Part shown: one piece after another, positions 1-7,854 of the stretch
Position numbering within the stretch: the stretch's first letter is position 1
How the letters are laid out: each line of letters opens with the position of its first letter
Source: JBFMFH01 sp040752275
GTDB lineage: Bacteria; Acidobacteriota; Vicinamibacteria; Vicinamibacterales; JAKQTR01
Direction of reading: 5' to 3'
Assembly: GCA_040752275.1 (NCBI GenBank)
Contig: JBFMFH010000094.1
Coordinates: 1-48,232 of the forward strand
Length of the DNA: 48,232 nt
The notes under the pieces: generated by a model
What the model was told of the DNA's origin: nothing
What the model saw: the letters and a program-made list of their open reading frames with translations, nothing else
The model's database searches: none
Translations under genes and position numbers: made by a program

Positions 1-86
1 AGGGGCGAGAGAAGCAGGAGATGACCAAGCGCCTCCTGCGACGCCTCCGCGACCTGGGCGTCAACGTCGAGGTCAAGGCCGCGTAG
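1..86 (+). CDS. 3' end of an unidentified gene
   Basis: The window opens inside a reading frame that ends at the TAG at 84-86. The visible 27 residues end in ...LRDLGVNVEVKAA and are rich in Arg, Lys and Leu. Basic amphipathic tails like this occur at the ends of some transposases, but the fragment is too short to place in a family. I give no function. Confidence 0.4.
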   Translation, partial: GREKQEMTKRLLRRLRDLGVNVEVKAA

Positions 87-134
87 CCTCGCGGCTGGCT
101 GCGGCGGGTGGTTTCTCTTTAGAGCGGAAGTACT

Positions 135-923
135 CTACCTGCCTGCCAGAACCGCGTCGATGGCCTGCTGGAACACGGCAAACGGCTGCGCGCCCGATAT
201 CGCTTTGCTGACCTTCATTCCGCCGTTGGCGCCGGGCGTGCCAATCAGGAACAACGGCGTCCCGCGCACGCCAAGCCGTTCCCCCGCCTCGACATCCGCC
301 CGAACTGCTGCCGCCTTGCTGCCAGACTCGACGCACCTGCTGAATACGGTCACGTCGAGGCCGACCGCCTCGGCGTGCTTGACCAGGTCGGCCGGCGCGA
401 GCGCTCGCGTGTTGCCGAAGAGCAGCAGGTGCATAGGCCAGAACTTCCCCTGATCCCCAGCACAGAGTGCCGCCTCGTGGGCTTTGAAGGCGTTCTTATG
501 GATCGCTTCGAGTGGGAATGCCCGAAAGGCGTGGCGGATCCTGCCGGTGTCGATGTACGCACGGGCGATCTGGGGCAGTGATTCGCGGGCGAAACGCCCG
601 CAGAACGGGCACTCGTAGTCAGAGAACTCGAGGAGCACAACCCTCGCGGCCGCCGAACCCCTGATCTGGGCTCCTGCCAGCGGGATGGTCGTGTCCGGAG
701 GGGCGTCGACAATGGGGCCGGACGCCTCCGGCCTGAGCATTGCCTTGATCTCCGCCAGTTCCTTCCGGAGCGACTCCTGGGCCGCCCTGAGTTCGGCGAT
801 CTCCTTCTTGAGTGCTTCGATCTCGGCCTGACCCTGCGCACAGGCCGGCACGGCCAGCGGCAGGGCAAGGACGAAGAGCCAGGCCATGAGCCCGGTGCGG
901 CGGAGGACGCTCGTGGGTACCAT
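135..923 (-). CDS. DsbA-like periplasmic thiol:disulfide oxidoreductase
   Basis: This 262-aa protein has an N-terminal signal segment (hydrophobic run at about residues 12-28, ending near a Cys-Ala pair that could be a lipobox). A coiled coil follows at about residues 32-65 (EIEALKKEIAELRAAQESL). The thioredoxin-fold domain starts at about 95 and carries the active site CPFC in FSDYECPFCGRF. The cis-proline loop appears as RGTPLFLIG near residue 220. Together these define the DsbA/DsbG-like thioredoxin_4 family, which oxidises or isomerises disulfides in the periplasm. The coiled coil before the catalytic domain suggests dimerisation, by analogy with other DsbA-like proteins of this layout. 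The gene is divergent from the metal-efflux operon, so a link to envelope stress or metal stress is possible but only inferred. Confidence 0.9.
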   Translation of the reverse strand: MVPTSVLRRTGLMAWLFVLALPLAVPACAQGQAEIEALKKEIAELRAAQESLRKELAEIKAMLRPEASGPIVDAPPDTTIPLAGAQIRGSAAARVVLLEFSDYECPFCGRFARESLPQIARAYIDTGRIRHAFRAFPLEAIHKNAFKAHEAALCAGDQGKFWPMHLLLFGNTRALAPADLVKHAEAVGLDVTVFSRCVESGSKAAAVRADVEAGERLGVRGTPLFLIGTPGANGGMKVSKAISGAQPFAVFQQAIDAVLAGR

Positions 924-990
924 GGGATCAGCCTACCCCATTCTGTCCTCGTGCCGGGTCGGAAAAGCGGCCAAGAGCGGCCGCGGCGCC

Positions 991-1019
991 TTGACTGTCC
1001 GACCTCATTGCTCTATCTT
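991..1019 (+). promoter_or_regulatory. Sigma-70-type promoter of the metal-efflux operon
   Basis: A -35 box TTGACT (991-996) and a -10 box TATCTT (1014-1019) are separated by 17 bp, close to the consensus. Transcription would start near 1026, which is also the GTG of the first small gene, so a very short leader or a leaderless mRNA is possible. No palindrome that would mark a metal-responsive operator is evident. Confidence 0.6.
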
Positions 1020-1025
1020 GGCGCC

Positions 1026-1337
1026 GTGAGGGCCGATGTAACGCGGTTCCGCGCGGCGGTCGGCGTGCTGCTGCTGGCGGGAATCGTCCTGAGCTGGGGC
1101 GTGATTCTGCTGCACGGCCATGCCGACGGCCAGTTCAGGCCATCCTGCCCGGCCTGCCAGCAGGAACGCGTTGTCGCCGGCCACCCGACCGACCCGGTAG
1201 TCGGACCGCTGGAACTCGCGCCCGTCTTCCTCCCTGAAGGCGTCGGACTCGGAGATGCCGATATCGTCCGCCTCGAGCCGGTTCCGTCGCTGAAGTCGCC
1301 ACGAAGCCCGCCGTTGCCCGCCTTGAGCGCTGCCTGA
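1026..1337 (+). CDS. Small single-pass membrane protein, first gene of the efflux operon
   Basis: From the GTG at 1026 this encodes about 103 residues. One hydrophobic helix (AAVGVLLLAGIVLSWGVILL) is followed by HGHADG and a CPAC pair (FRPSCPACQQER), then a Pro-rich tail. An upstream ATG at 951 is in frame but lies before the promoter, so the GTG is preferred. His and Cys just outside the membrane could bind metal, which fits its position 168 bp ahead of the outer-membrane factor gene. Small proteins of this type often precede CzcCBA-like operons, but I cannot name a family. Confidence 0.55.
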   Translation: MRADVTRFRAAVGVLLLAGIVLSWGVILLHGHADGQFRPSCPACQQERVVAGHPTDPVVGPLELAPVFLPEGVGLGDADIVRLEPVPSLKSPRSPPLPALSAA

Positions 1338-1504
1338 GTCGTCGCCGGCTCCGCACGCCGGACGGCGCCATCCGCACCAGACCGCTCCCGCCCCCACGGC
1401 TCGCGCACGACAGGCCGGGCGAGTGCCCCGGAATGACATGCCGAGCGCCCGGATCCGGCCCTGTGCCGATCCCCGCAACCCTACACGCCCCCGCGTGACT
1501 GACG

Positions 1505-2752
1505 ATGAAACTTCGCATGACTGGCGTTGCCGCCTGCCTCTGGCTGCTCGCGCTCCGGCCTGTTGCCGCCGACCCGCCGCTGACACGCGAGCAGTGTATC
1601 GACGTCGTGCTGCGGACCAGCCCGCTCGTGCGCGCGGCGATCGAGCAGCAGCACGCCGCTGAAGCCCGTGTCAGTTCGACCATGGCCCTACCGCTGCCGG
1701 TCGTGTCCTTCGACTCGGACCTGCAACCGCGGCCCTTCGACTTCGCAAACTCGGGCGAGTCGTACTTCGGCATCTCCCAGGCGTTCGAACTGCCGAACCG
1801 GCGGAGAGCCCGCAAGGCCGTGGCGGCACGCGAAGTCGACCAGGCACTGACCGACACGGACCTGGTTCGCCTGGAGCTGCGTTTCGAGGTCACGCAGGCC
1901 TTCGACGCCCTCCTGCTGGCGAAGGAGCAACTGGCCTATGCCGAACAGGACCTCGCGCTCAGTCGCGACTTCGTGGCCAAGACGGAAACCAAGTTCGGTG
2001 CGGGCGATATCGCGGAGGTCGAGTTGATCCGGGCACGCGTTGAAGCAGCCCAGGCGGAGCGCACCGTCCGGTTGGCCGCCAGCCAGGTTGCGCGGGCCAG
2101 ATCGGCGCTCAACGTCCTGATGGTCAGGCCGTCCGGCGCGCCGCTCGAGGTGACCGGATCGCTGACCCAGCCGCGGCTCGACCTGGACCTGTCCCGCCTG
2201 CGCGAGGCAGCGCTCACGTCGCGGCCCGAAGCAAGACGGGCGCGCCTCGACGTCGATCGCCGGCGGCTCGAGCGTCGCGTGGCGGGACTCATCAACGTAC
2301 CGGATTTGGAAGTGGGTTTCGCGAGCCATCGCATCGAGGGCGACCGGACATGGTGGGACGTGACCCTCTCGGCCACCGTGCCCGTGTTCTGGTGGCAGGC
2401 CAGGAAGGGGCCGGTTGCCGAGGCGGATGCCCTTGTCCGCGCGGCGGCGCTCGAGCTCGAGCACGTCCAGACGCGCATCAGGGCCGAGGTCGACCAGGCC
2501 CACCTCGGTGTTGTGACGTCACGGGCACAGACCGAACTGTACGAGCGCGACATCCTCGGGCCTGCTACGCGCGTCTACGACATGCTGCTCTTCAGCTATC
2601 AGCAAGGTGAACTGAGCGGAATCGAGCTGATCGATGCCCGCCGGACCCTCGCCGCTGCCCGCCAAGGCTACGCCGAGGCCCAGTTCGAACACCAGTTGGC
2701 GCTGGCCCTCCTGGAACGGTCGGTCGGGCAGGCGCTCAGGGAGCCAGAGTGA
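1505..2752 (+). CDS. TolC/CzcC-like outer-membrane efflux factor
   Basis: The 415-aa product has a signal peptide (about residues 1-22, ending VAA-DPP). It then shows the long helical repeats of the outer membrane efflux family: two related halves rich in Ala, Arg and Glu, with the segment KFGAGDIAEVELIRARVEAAQAE in the first half and the related YQQGELSGIELIDARRTLAAAR in the second (listed here only as landmarks, at about 160-180 and 363-385). Such proteins form the trimeric outer-membrane channel of RND pumps. Its stop overlaps the start of the adaptor gene (ATGA at 2749-2752), so the two are translationally coupled. Length matches CzcC/CusC relatives. Metal specificity cannot be read from the sequence. 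Confidence 0.9.
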   Translation: MKLRMTGVAACLWLLALRPVAADPPLTREQCIDVVLRTSPLVRAAIEQQHAAEARVSSTMALPLPVVSFDSDLQPRPFDFANSGESYFGISQAFELPNRRRARKAVAAREVDQALTDTDLVRLELRFEVTQAFDALLLAKEQLAYAEQDLALSRDFVAKTETKFGAGDIAEVELIRARVEAAQAERTVRLAASQVARARSALNVLMVRPSGAPLEVTGSLTQPRLDLDLSRLREAALTSRPEARRARLDVDRRRLERRVAGLINVPDLEVGFASHRIEGDRTWWDVTLSATVPVFWWQARKGPVAEADALVRAAALELEHVQTRIRAEVDQAHLGVVTSRAQTELYERDILGPATRVYDMLLFSYQQGELSGIELIDARRTLAAARQGYAEAQFEHQLALALLERSVGQALREPE

Positions 2753-4038
2753 TGAAGAGGATTGCCATTGCGGGCGTCTTACTAGTGTGCGGCGGTCTCG
2801 CGGCAGCCTGCTCGCGCGACACCGCGCGCCAGGCCAGTCAGGGAACCTCAAACCCCGCCCAGGCGGGGCAGGCACGGCCGGCAGATGTGCCCCCGGCGGT
2901 CGGGGCGATTCGCGGGCGGGGCGGTCGGGGACCGGGCCAAGGCCAGGGGCGACCTCGCCGGTGGGAACGTGGTCGCGCCACAGCTTCCATCACCCTGACG
3001 CCGGCCGAGCGAGAGCATGCCGGCCTGCAGGTCGTGCGGGCCGTGCGCGGCGAGGTGCGGTCGGAGCTTCGGGCGATGGGCAAGCTCGTGGCGCCCCAGT
3101 CGCGCATGGCCGTGGTGGGGTATCCGTTTCCGGCGCGAATCGCCGCCGTGCACGTGCAGGTCGGCGACTGGGTCAGGCCGGGCAGCCTGTTGGTGACCCT
3201 GCAGTCCGAGGCCGTGGGTACGGCCAAAGCCGACTTCTACACGGCGCTGGCAGACCACGAGCTCGCCCGGCAGGCGTTCGACCGCGAAGCGACGCTGCTC
3301 AAGGGCGGCGTGGGAGCGCAGAAGGCCTATCAGACGAGCGAGGCCGCCCTCAAGGTCGCCGAGGCCAGGCTCGAGGCCGCGGAGAAGAAACTGCACGTCC
3401 TCGGGTTCACCGAAGGACAGGTTGCCCAGACGCGCGCGTCGCACGAGATCAGCCCGGTCATCACCCTGCACGCGCCCATCGCGGGGAAGGTGACGACGAG
3501 CCAGGCGGTGCTCGGGGCCGCCGTCGATCAGGGCACTGAGATCCTGACGCTCATCGATCCGACCGTGCTCTGGGTCGACGCCGAAATCTACGAGCGGGAT
3601 CTGGCTCGGGTCAGGCCGGGACAGGTCGTGAACGTGTCAGTGCCGGCCTACCCGGGCGAAGTGTTCGCCGGGCGCGTCGGTTACATCGGGGACATCGTCA
3701 AACCCGAGACGCAGACGATCACCGTCCGGGCGGATGTCGCCAACCGGGACGGCCGCCTGAAGCCCGGGATGTTCGCCAGCGTGAACTTCGTGCTCGCCGA
3801 GCGGGCGCGCGCCCTCCTCATTCCGGACTCGGCCGTGCTCGACGACGATGGAGAGGCGATGGCGTTCGTGGCGGACGGCGAGCGATACGTGCCGAGGGCG
3901 ATCCAGCTCGGCGCACGGACCAATGGCCACTGGGAGGTGCTCTCGGGCGTGGCCGAAGGCGAGCAGGTCGTGACGCGCGGCGGCTTCCAGCTACGATCGA
4001 AGCTGTTCGACGCCGTGCTGCGCCAGGACATTCACTGA
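2749..4038 (+). CDS. CzcB/CusB-like RND periplasmic adaptor lipoprotein
   Basis: This 429-aa membrane-fusion protein begins with a lipoprotein signal (lipobox LAAAC at about residue 21), followed by a Gly/Arg-rich linker (about 50-80). The usual order then follows: a barrel-sandwich half, an alpha-hairpin (about 165-210), the second lipoyl half (SPVITLHAPIAGKVTT), and the beta-barrel and proximal domains with KPGMFASVNFVL near 340. It links the inner-membrane pump to the outer-membrane channel. It overlaps the channel gene by 4 bp and ends 12 bp before the pump gene. The linker has no clear His/Met-rich metal-binding run, so the substrate remains open. Confidence 0.9.
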   Translation: MMKRIAIAGVLLVCGGLAAACSRDTARQASQGTSNPAQAGQARPADVPPAVGAIRGRGGRGPGQGQGRPRRWERGRATASITLTPAEREHAGLQVVRAVRGEVRSELRAMGKLVAPQSRMAVVGYPFPARIAAVHVQVGDWVRPGSLLVTLQSEAVGTAKADFYTALADHELARQAFDREATLLKGGVGAQKAYQTSEAALKVAEARLEAAEKKLHVLGFTEGQVAQTRASHEISPVITLHAPIAGKVTTSQAVLGAAVDQGTEILTLIDPTVLWVDAEIYERDLARVRPGQVVNVSVPAYPGEVFAGRVGYIGDIVKPETQTITVRADVANRDGRLKPGMFASVNFVLAERARALLIPDSAVLDDDGEAMAFVADGERYVPRAIQLGARTNGHWEVLSGVAEGEQVVTRGGFQLRSKLFDAVLRQDIH

Positions 4039-4050
4039 CGGAGGTCGCCC

Positions 4051-7000
4051 GTGATCAACCGCCTCATCGATCTGGCGCTCTCCCGGCGTCTGTTGACGGT
4101 CTTCGTCGTCGCGCTCCTGTCAGTGGTCGGGCTGCTCGTCTACTCGTGGATGCCCAAGGACATCTACCCGGACCTGAACGCGCCGCTTGTGACGGTCATC
4201 ACGGAGAACACCGGGATGGCCTCCGAGGACGTCGAGCGCCTCATCACGCTCCCGCTTGAGAGCCTGCTCTCCGGCGCTCCCGGGGTGACGAGGGTACGGT
4301 CGGAGTCCAGCACCGGAGACTCGGTCGTGACCGTCGAGTTTGACTGGGGCACCGACATCTACCTGGCCCGGCAGATCGTGTCGAGCAAGCTCGAGCTGGT
4401 CACCGGACGGCTGCCCGAGGGCACGAGCGCTCCGATTCTGGGGCCAGTGTCGTCGCGCATGGGCGAGGTCTTCGAGTTCGTCGTCGTGGGAGACGAGAGC
4501 ACCGACGCCATGCAGCTGCGCTCCGTCGCCGACTGGACGATCCGGTACCGCCTCCAGGGCGTACAGGGCGTGTCGTTCATCGTCAACCTCGGGGGATTCG
4601 TCCGTCAGTTCCAGGCGCAGTTCAACCCCGAACTGATGAGGCACCACGCGATCTCGGTGGAGCAGCTCCGGTCGGCGATCCAGCAGGGTAACCGGAACTT
4701 CTCCGGCGGCATCGTGACCAAGGGGACCCAGGAGATTCTGGTCAAAGGGGTCGGCCGGATCGAGACCCTCGAGCACCTCCGAGACATCGTCGTAACCGCT
4801 CGGGACGGGGTGCCCGTCCGGGTGCGCGACGTCGCGGAGGTCGTCGAAGGAGCCGCGTTCCGGCGCGAGGACGCGGGGCACAACGGCCGCGATGCGGTCT
4901 ATGTGACGCTCGAGAAGCAGTACGGTGGCGACACGCTGACAGCCATCGCGAATGTCAAAGAGGCGCTTGGGAGGCTGGGTCGCGACCTGCCGCCCGGCGT
5001 GGCCGTCAAGGTCTTCTATGATCAGTCGATCCTGATCACCAAGTCACTTCAGCACGTCGGCATCGCGGTGGCGGAAGGGATCGCGCTCGTCGTCCTCGTC
5101 ATGCTGGTCTTCATGGGCAGCGTGCGGGGCGCACTGATCGCGTCACTGACCATTCCCTTCTCGGTGCTGATTGCGCTGATCCTGATGCACCTCGCCGGTA
5201 TCCAGCTGACGGTCATGTCGATCGGCGGACTGGCCATCGGGATCGGGAAGGTCGCGAACGGCTCGATCATCATGGTCGAGAACATCTACCGGATCCTGAG
5301 GTCGACGCACGGAGAAGCTCCCGTGCTGGACCTGACGTCAGAAGCGGCCAAGGAGGTCGGTGGCTACCTGTTCTCGGCGAGCCTGGTCATCATGCTCGTC
5401 TTCCTCCCGCTGCTGACGCTCGAAGGCATCGAGGGCGCGATGTTCCGGCCGACGGCCTTTGCCGTGGCCGCCGCCCTGTTCGGAGCCCTGGTCCTGAACC
5501 TGACGCTGCAGCCGGTGCTTGTGACGCTCGCGTTGAAGGTCGGCCGGTTGCGGAGTCATGCGAGCCGTGCCAGCGAGGCGGCCGAGCGGTTCTTCCGCAG
5601 GTGGCTGCCGGCGATGCTCGACCGCAAGGTTCCGCTGCTGACGGTCTTCCTGATCGTCGTGGGAACCGGCGCCGGATTGTCGACGAGGCTCGGCAGCGAG
5701 TTCGTGCCGCCTCTCGACGAGAACGCGATCCTGGCCTCGACGGTCATGCTGCCGGAGACGTCGCTCGAGGAGTCGGTCAGGATCGGCGGACTCGTGGAAC
5801 GGGCGCTCATGGAGGTGCCCGAAGTCGTGTCCGTCTCGCGGACGACCGGCTCTGCGGAGTCGTCCGAACATGTCCACCCCGTCGGACACAGCCACTACAA
5901 CGTGGAACTGGTCGCCAGGGAGGACCGGGAACGCGGATTCGAGGACATCACGGAGGACATGCGGCGCCGGATCGAGACCATTCCCGGGATCGGGTTCATT
6001 TTCGAGCAGCCGATCGCCAACAAGCTGGCGGAGATGCTGACCGGCTCCGAAGGAGAGCTGGTCGTGAAGCTGTTCGGGCCTGACCTCTCCGTGCTGAACG
6101 ACCAGGTGGAACACCTCCGTGAGGTTCTCGAGAGCGTTCAGGGTGTCGAAGACCTCCAGGTCGAACAGACCTCCGGGATCCCTCAGCTCGTGATCGAGGT
6201 GGACCGCGAACGCCTGAGCCGATTCGGAATCTCGGTCGATCAGGTCGCCGACGTCGTGGAGACCGCGCTCAACGGCCTCGAGGCGACACAGGTCTACGAG
6301 GCGGATCGCGTGACGGCCGTGTTCGTCCGGCTGCCCGAGCGGTACCGCAGCAGCGACGAGGAAATCAGCCGGCTGCTCGTCGACTCGCCAGACGGCCAGC
6401 CGGTGCCGCTCTCCGCGATCGCCCGGATCCGGCGCGACGAGGGGCCGCAGACGATCTTCCGCGAAGACCTCCAACGGCGGAAGATCATCCGCTGCAACGT
6501 CAGCGACCGCGACATCGTGAGTTTCGTCCAGGACGCGCAGCGCACGATTGCCGGCCGCGTGCCGCTGCCCCCGGGCTACTACGTGACCTTCGGCGGCCAG
6601 TTCGAGAGCCAGCAGCGGGCCATGCAGCACCTGCTCGTGCTCGGCGCCGTGGTCATCATGATCATCTTCGTCGTCCTGTTCGCGTCGCTCGGGTCCGTGT
6701 GGCAGGCGGCGCTGATCGTCGCCAACGTGCCGGCGACGCTGGCAGGCGCCGTTATCGGACTCTGGATCGCCGGGCAGACACTCAACGTGTCGTCGATGAT
6801 CGGACTCATCGCCCTCTTCGGCGTCTGTGCCCAGAACGACATCATTCTCGTCGGTCGGATCAACGACCTCCGCAGGGCGGGTGTCCCGTTGCGTCAGGCG
6901 GTGGTCAAGGGGGCGGTCGACAAGTTCCGGGCCATCTTCATGACGGACCTCGTCATGATCGTCAGCGTCTTGCCGCTGGCTCTCAGCAACACCACGGGGT

Positions 7001-7134
7001 CCGAACTGCACAGGCCGCTCGCGATCGTGTACATCGGCGGGTTCCTGTTCGCGCTCGTGCTGCGCCTGTTCGTCGTGCCGGCCATGTACGAAGGCCTGGC
7101 CCGGCTGTGCCGCGCCAGCGACCGGTGCGCCTGA
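4051..7134 (+). CDS. CzcA/CusA-type RND efflux pump
   Basis: This is a 1027-aa heavy-metal-type RND permease, full length for the family. It begins with a transmembrane helix and the typical MPKDIYPDL segment, then has two large periplasmic loops and two sets of membrane helices (about 340-540 and 865-1015). The GTG start at 4051 follows a GGAGG ribosome site. In the fourth helix region the family motif normally reads IGxxVDxAxxxxEN. Here it reads IGKVANGSIIMVEN, so the membrane Asp used in proton relay is Asn, while the later Glu is kept. The TM10 segment (FGVCAQNDIILVGRIND) resembles the heavy-metal branch. It probably exports a divalent or monovalent metal together with the two genes upstream. 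Confidence 0.9.
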   Translation: MINRLIDLALSRRLLTVFVVALLSVVGLLVYSWMPKDIYPDLNAPLVTVITENTGMASEDVERLITLPLESLLSGAPGVTRVRSESSTGDSVVTVEFDWGTDIYLARQIVSSKLELVTGRLPEGTSAPILGPVSSRMGEVFEFVVVGDESTDAMQLRSVADWTIRYRLQGVQGVSFIVNLGGFVRQFQAQFNPELMRHHAISVEQLRSAIQQGNRNFSGGIVTKGTQEILVKGVGRIETLEHLRDIVVTARDGVPVRVRDVAEVVEGAAFRREDAGHNGRDAVYVTLEKQYGGDTLTAIANVKEALGRLGRDLPPGVAVKVFYDQSILITKSLQHVGIAVAEGIALVVLVMLVFMGSVRGALIASLTIPFSVLIALILMHLAGIQLTVMSIGGLAIGIGKVANGSIIMVENIYRILRSTHGEAPVLDLTSEAAKEVGGYLFSASLVIMLVFLPLLTLEGIEGAMFRPTAFAVAAALFGALVLNLTLQPVLVTLALKVGRLRSHASRASEAAERFFRRWLPAMLDRKVPLLTVFLIVVGTGAGLSTRLGSEFVPPLDENAILASTVMLPETSLEESVRIGGLVERALMEVPEVVSVSRTTGSAESSEHVHPVGHSHYNVELVAREDRERGFEDITEDMRRRIETIPGIGFIFEQPIANKLAEMLTGSEGELVVKLFGPDLSVLNDQVEHLREVLESVQGVEDLQVEQTSGIPQLVIEVDRERLSRFGISVDQVADVVETALNGLEATQVYEADRVTAVFVRLPERYRSSDEEISRLLVDSPDGQPVPLSAIARIRRDEGPQTIFREDLQRRKIIRCNVSDRDIVSFVQDAQRTIAGRVPLPPGYYVTFGGQFESQQRAMQHLLVLGAVVIMIIFVVLFASLGSVWQAALIVANVPATLAGAVIGLWIAGQTLNVSSMIGLIALFGVCAQNDIILVGRINDLRRAGVPLRQAVVKGAVDKFRAIFMTDLVMIVSVLPLALSNTTGSELHRPLAIVYIGGFLFALVLRLFVVPAMYEGLARLCRASDRCA

Positions 7135-7142
7135 GCACGCAG

Positions 7143-7342
7143 ACGGCCCCGCACCGCGGGAGGCCGTGCGCGTGGTGCGCGTTGTAGTTGGGGATGGCGC
7201 GACAGACGTTCGACTCGGTGTCGACGACCAGAAACAGGGGCGCTGACCCGAAATGCTCTTTGACGGGGCTCTCGAGGCCGCGATCGGCGGTGACAGGGAT
7301 GCAGATGGTGATGATGACGAATCCTCCGAAGACGGAATGCAT
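7143..7342 (-). pseudogene. Truncated NifX/NifB-type dinitrogenase-cofactor family gene
   Basis: Reading leftwards from the ATG at 7342, the protein begins in the manner of the Fe-Mo cofactor binding family (ICIPVTADRGLESPVKEHFG, then APLFLVVDTE and IPNYNAHHAHG). Right after the conserved NAHHAHG motif, family similarity stops. The reading frame runs into the antisense of the RND pump, whose stop is at 7134. About half of the normal 110-120 residues is missing. The gene lies directly behind a DUF134 gene, the usual partner of this family. I read it as a remnant cut by the arrival or rearrangement of the efflux operon. Confidence 0.7.
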
Positions 7343-7746
7343 GGACGGCGTCGGTGCCGCTGGAGCCCGGCCGATCCTCCCGGGTCCGGCACCAACCCGT
7401 CGGCACCGCGCTGAGCCGGGGCGGCATCGTGGAACCGGCAGCACTGGCGCGTTGCGGCTGGGTGGACGGGCCCACCCTCGACACGCAGGGCCTTGCCGTG
7501 GACAAGGGCGTCGGCGAGTTTGCGCCTGGCGGCATCGACGATTCGGGCGAAGGTCGGGCGCGAGACGGCCATGCGCTCGGCGGCCTGTTCCTGGTACAGG
7601 GCGTCCAGATCGGCGAGGCGGATGGCTTCGAACTCGTCGAGGGCCAGGACGACCTCGTCCAGGGCCGTGAGGGGCGTGCCCACGGGCTTGAAGATGGAGG
7701 CGACCGGCTGGCCTCCGATGCGACGACGGCGCAAAGGCCGAGGCAT
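7343..7746 (-). CDS. DUF134 (UPF0251) DNA-binding protein, 3' end uncertain
   Basis: The start MPRPLRRRRIGGQPVASIF and the following ALDEFEAIRLADLDALYQEQ and AAERMAVSRPTFARIVDAA segments are the DUF134 helix-turn-helix domain (about residues 1-95), ending in the typical ALRVEGGPV. These proteins are usually about 100-150 aa and sit beside NifX-like genes as probable regulators. Here no stop follows: the frame stays open through the NifX remnant and far into the antisense of the pump gene (formal stop at 5338). The true end is therefore unknown and the gene may be decayed. The end given is where the next gene would begin. Confidence 0.65.
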
Positions 7747-7764
7747 AAGCCGACGTTGAGGCGA

Positions 7765-7784
7765 TTATGAGCATATGCTCATAA
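7765..7784. promoter_or_regulatory. Perfect 20-bp palindrome, probable operator of the DUF134 gene
   Basis: The sequence TTATGAGCATATGCTCATAA is its own reverse complement over all 20 bases. It lies 18 bp upstream of the DUF134 start, in an AT-rich island inside GC-rich DNA. The position and symmetry suit a dimeric repressor or autoregulator, most simply the DUF134 protein itself (inference). Confidence 0.65.
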
Positions 7785-7854
7785 GTCTGTCAAGCGCCCA
7801 GTTGTGGGCGGGGAACCCCAGGTCCCGCCCGCGGCGACGCCTGGTCGACTCGGC

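Noticed and set aside
5338..7746. Open frame of 802 codons antisense to the RND pump
   Set aside because: Only its first about 100 residues are DUF134. The rest is the antisense of the pump gene, kept open by high GC.
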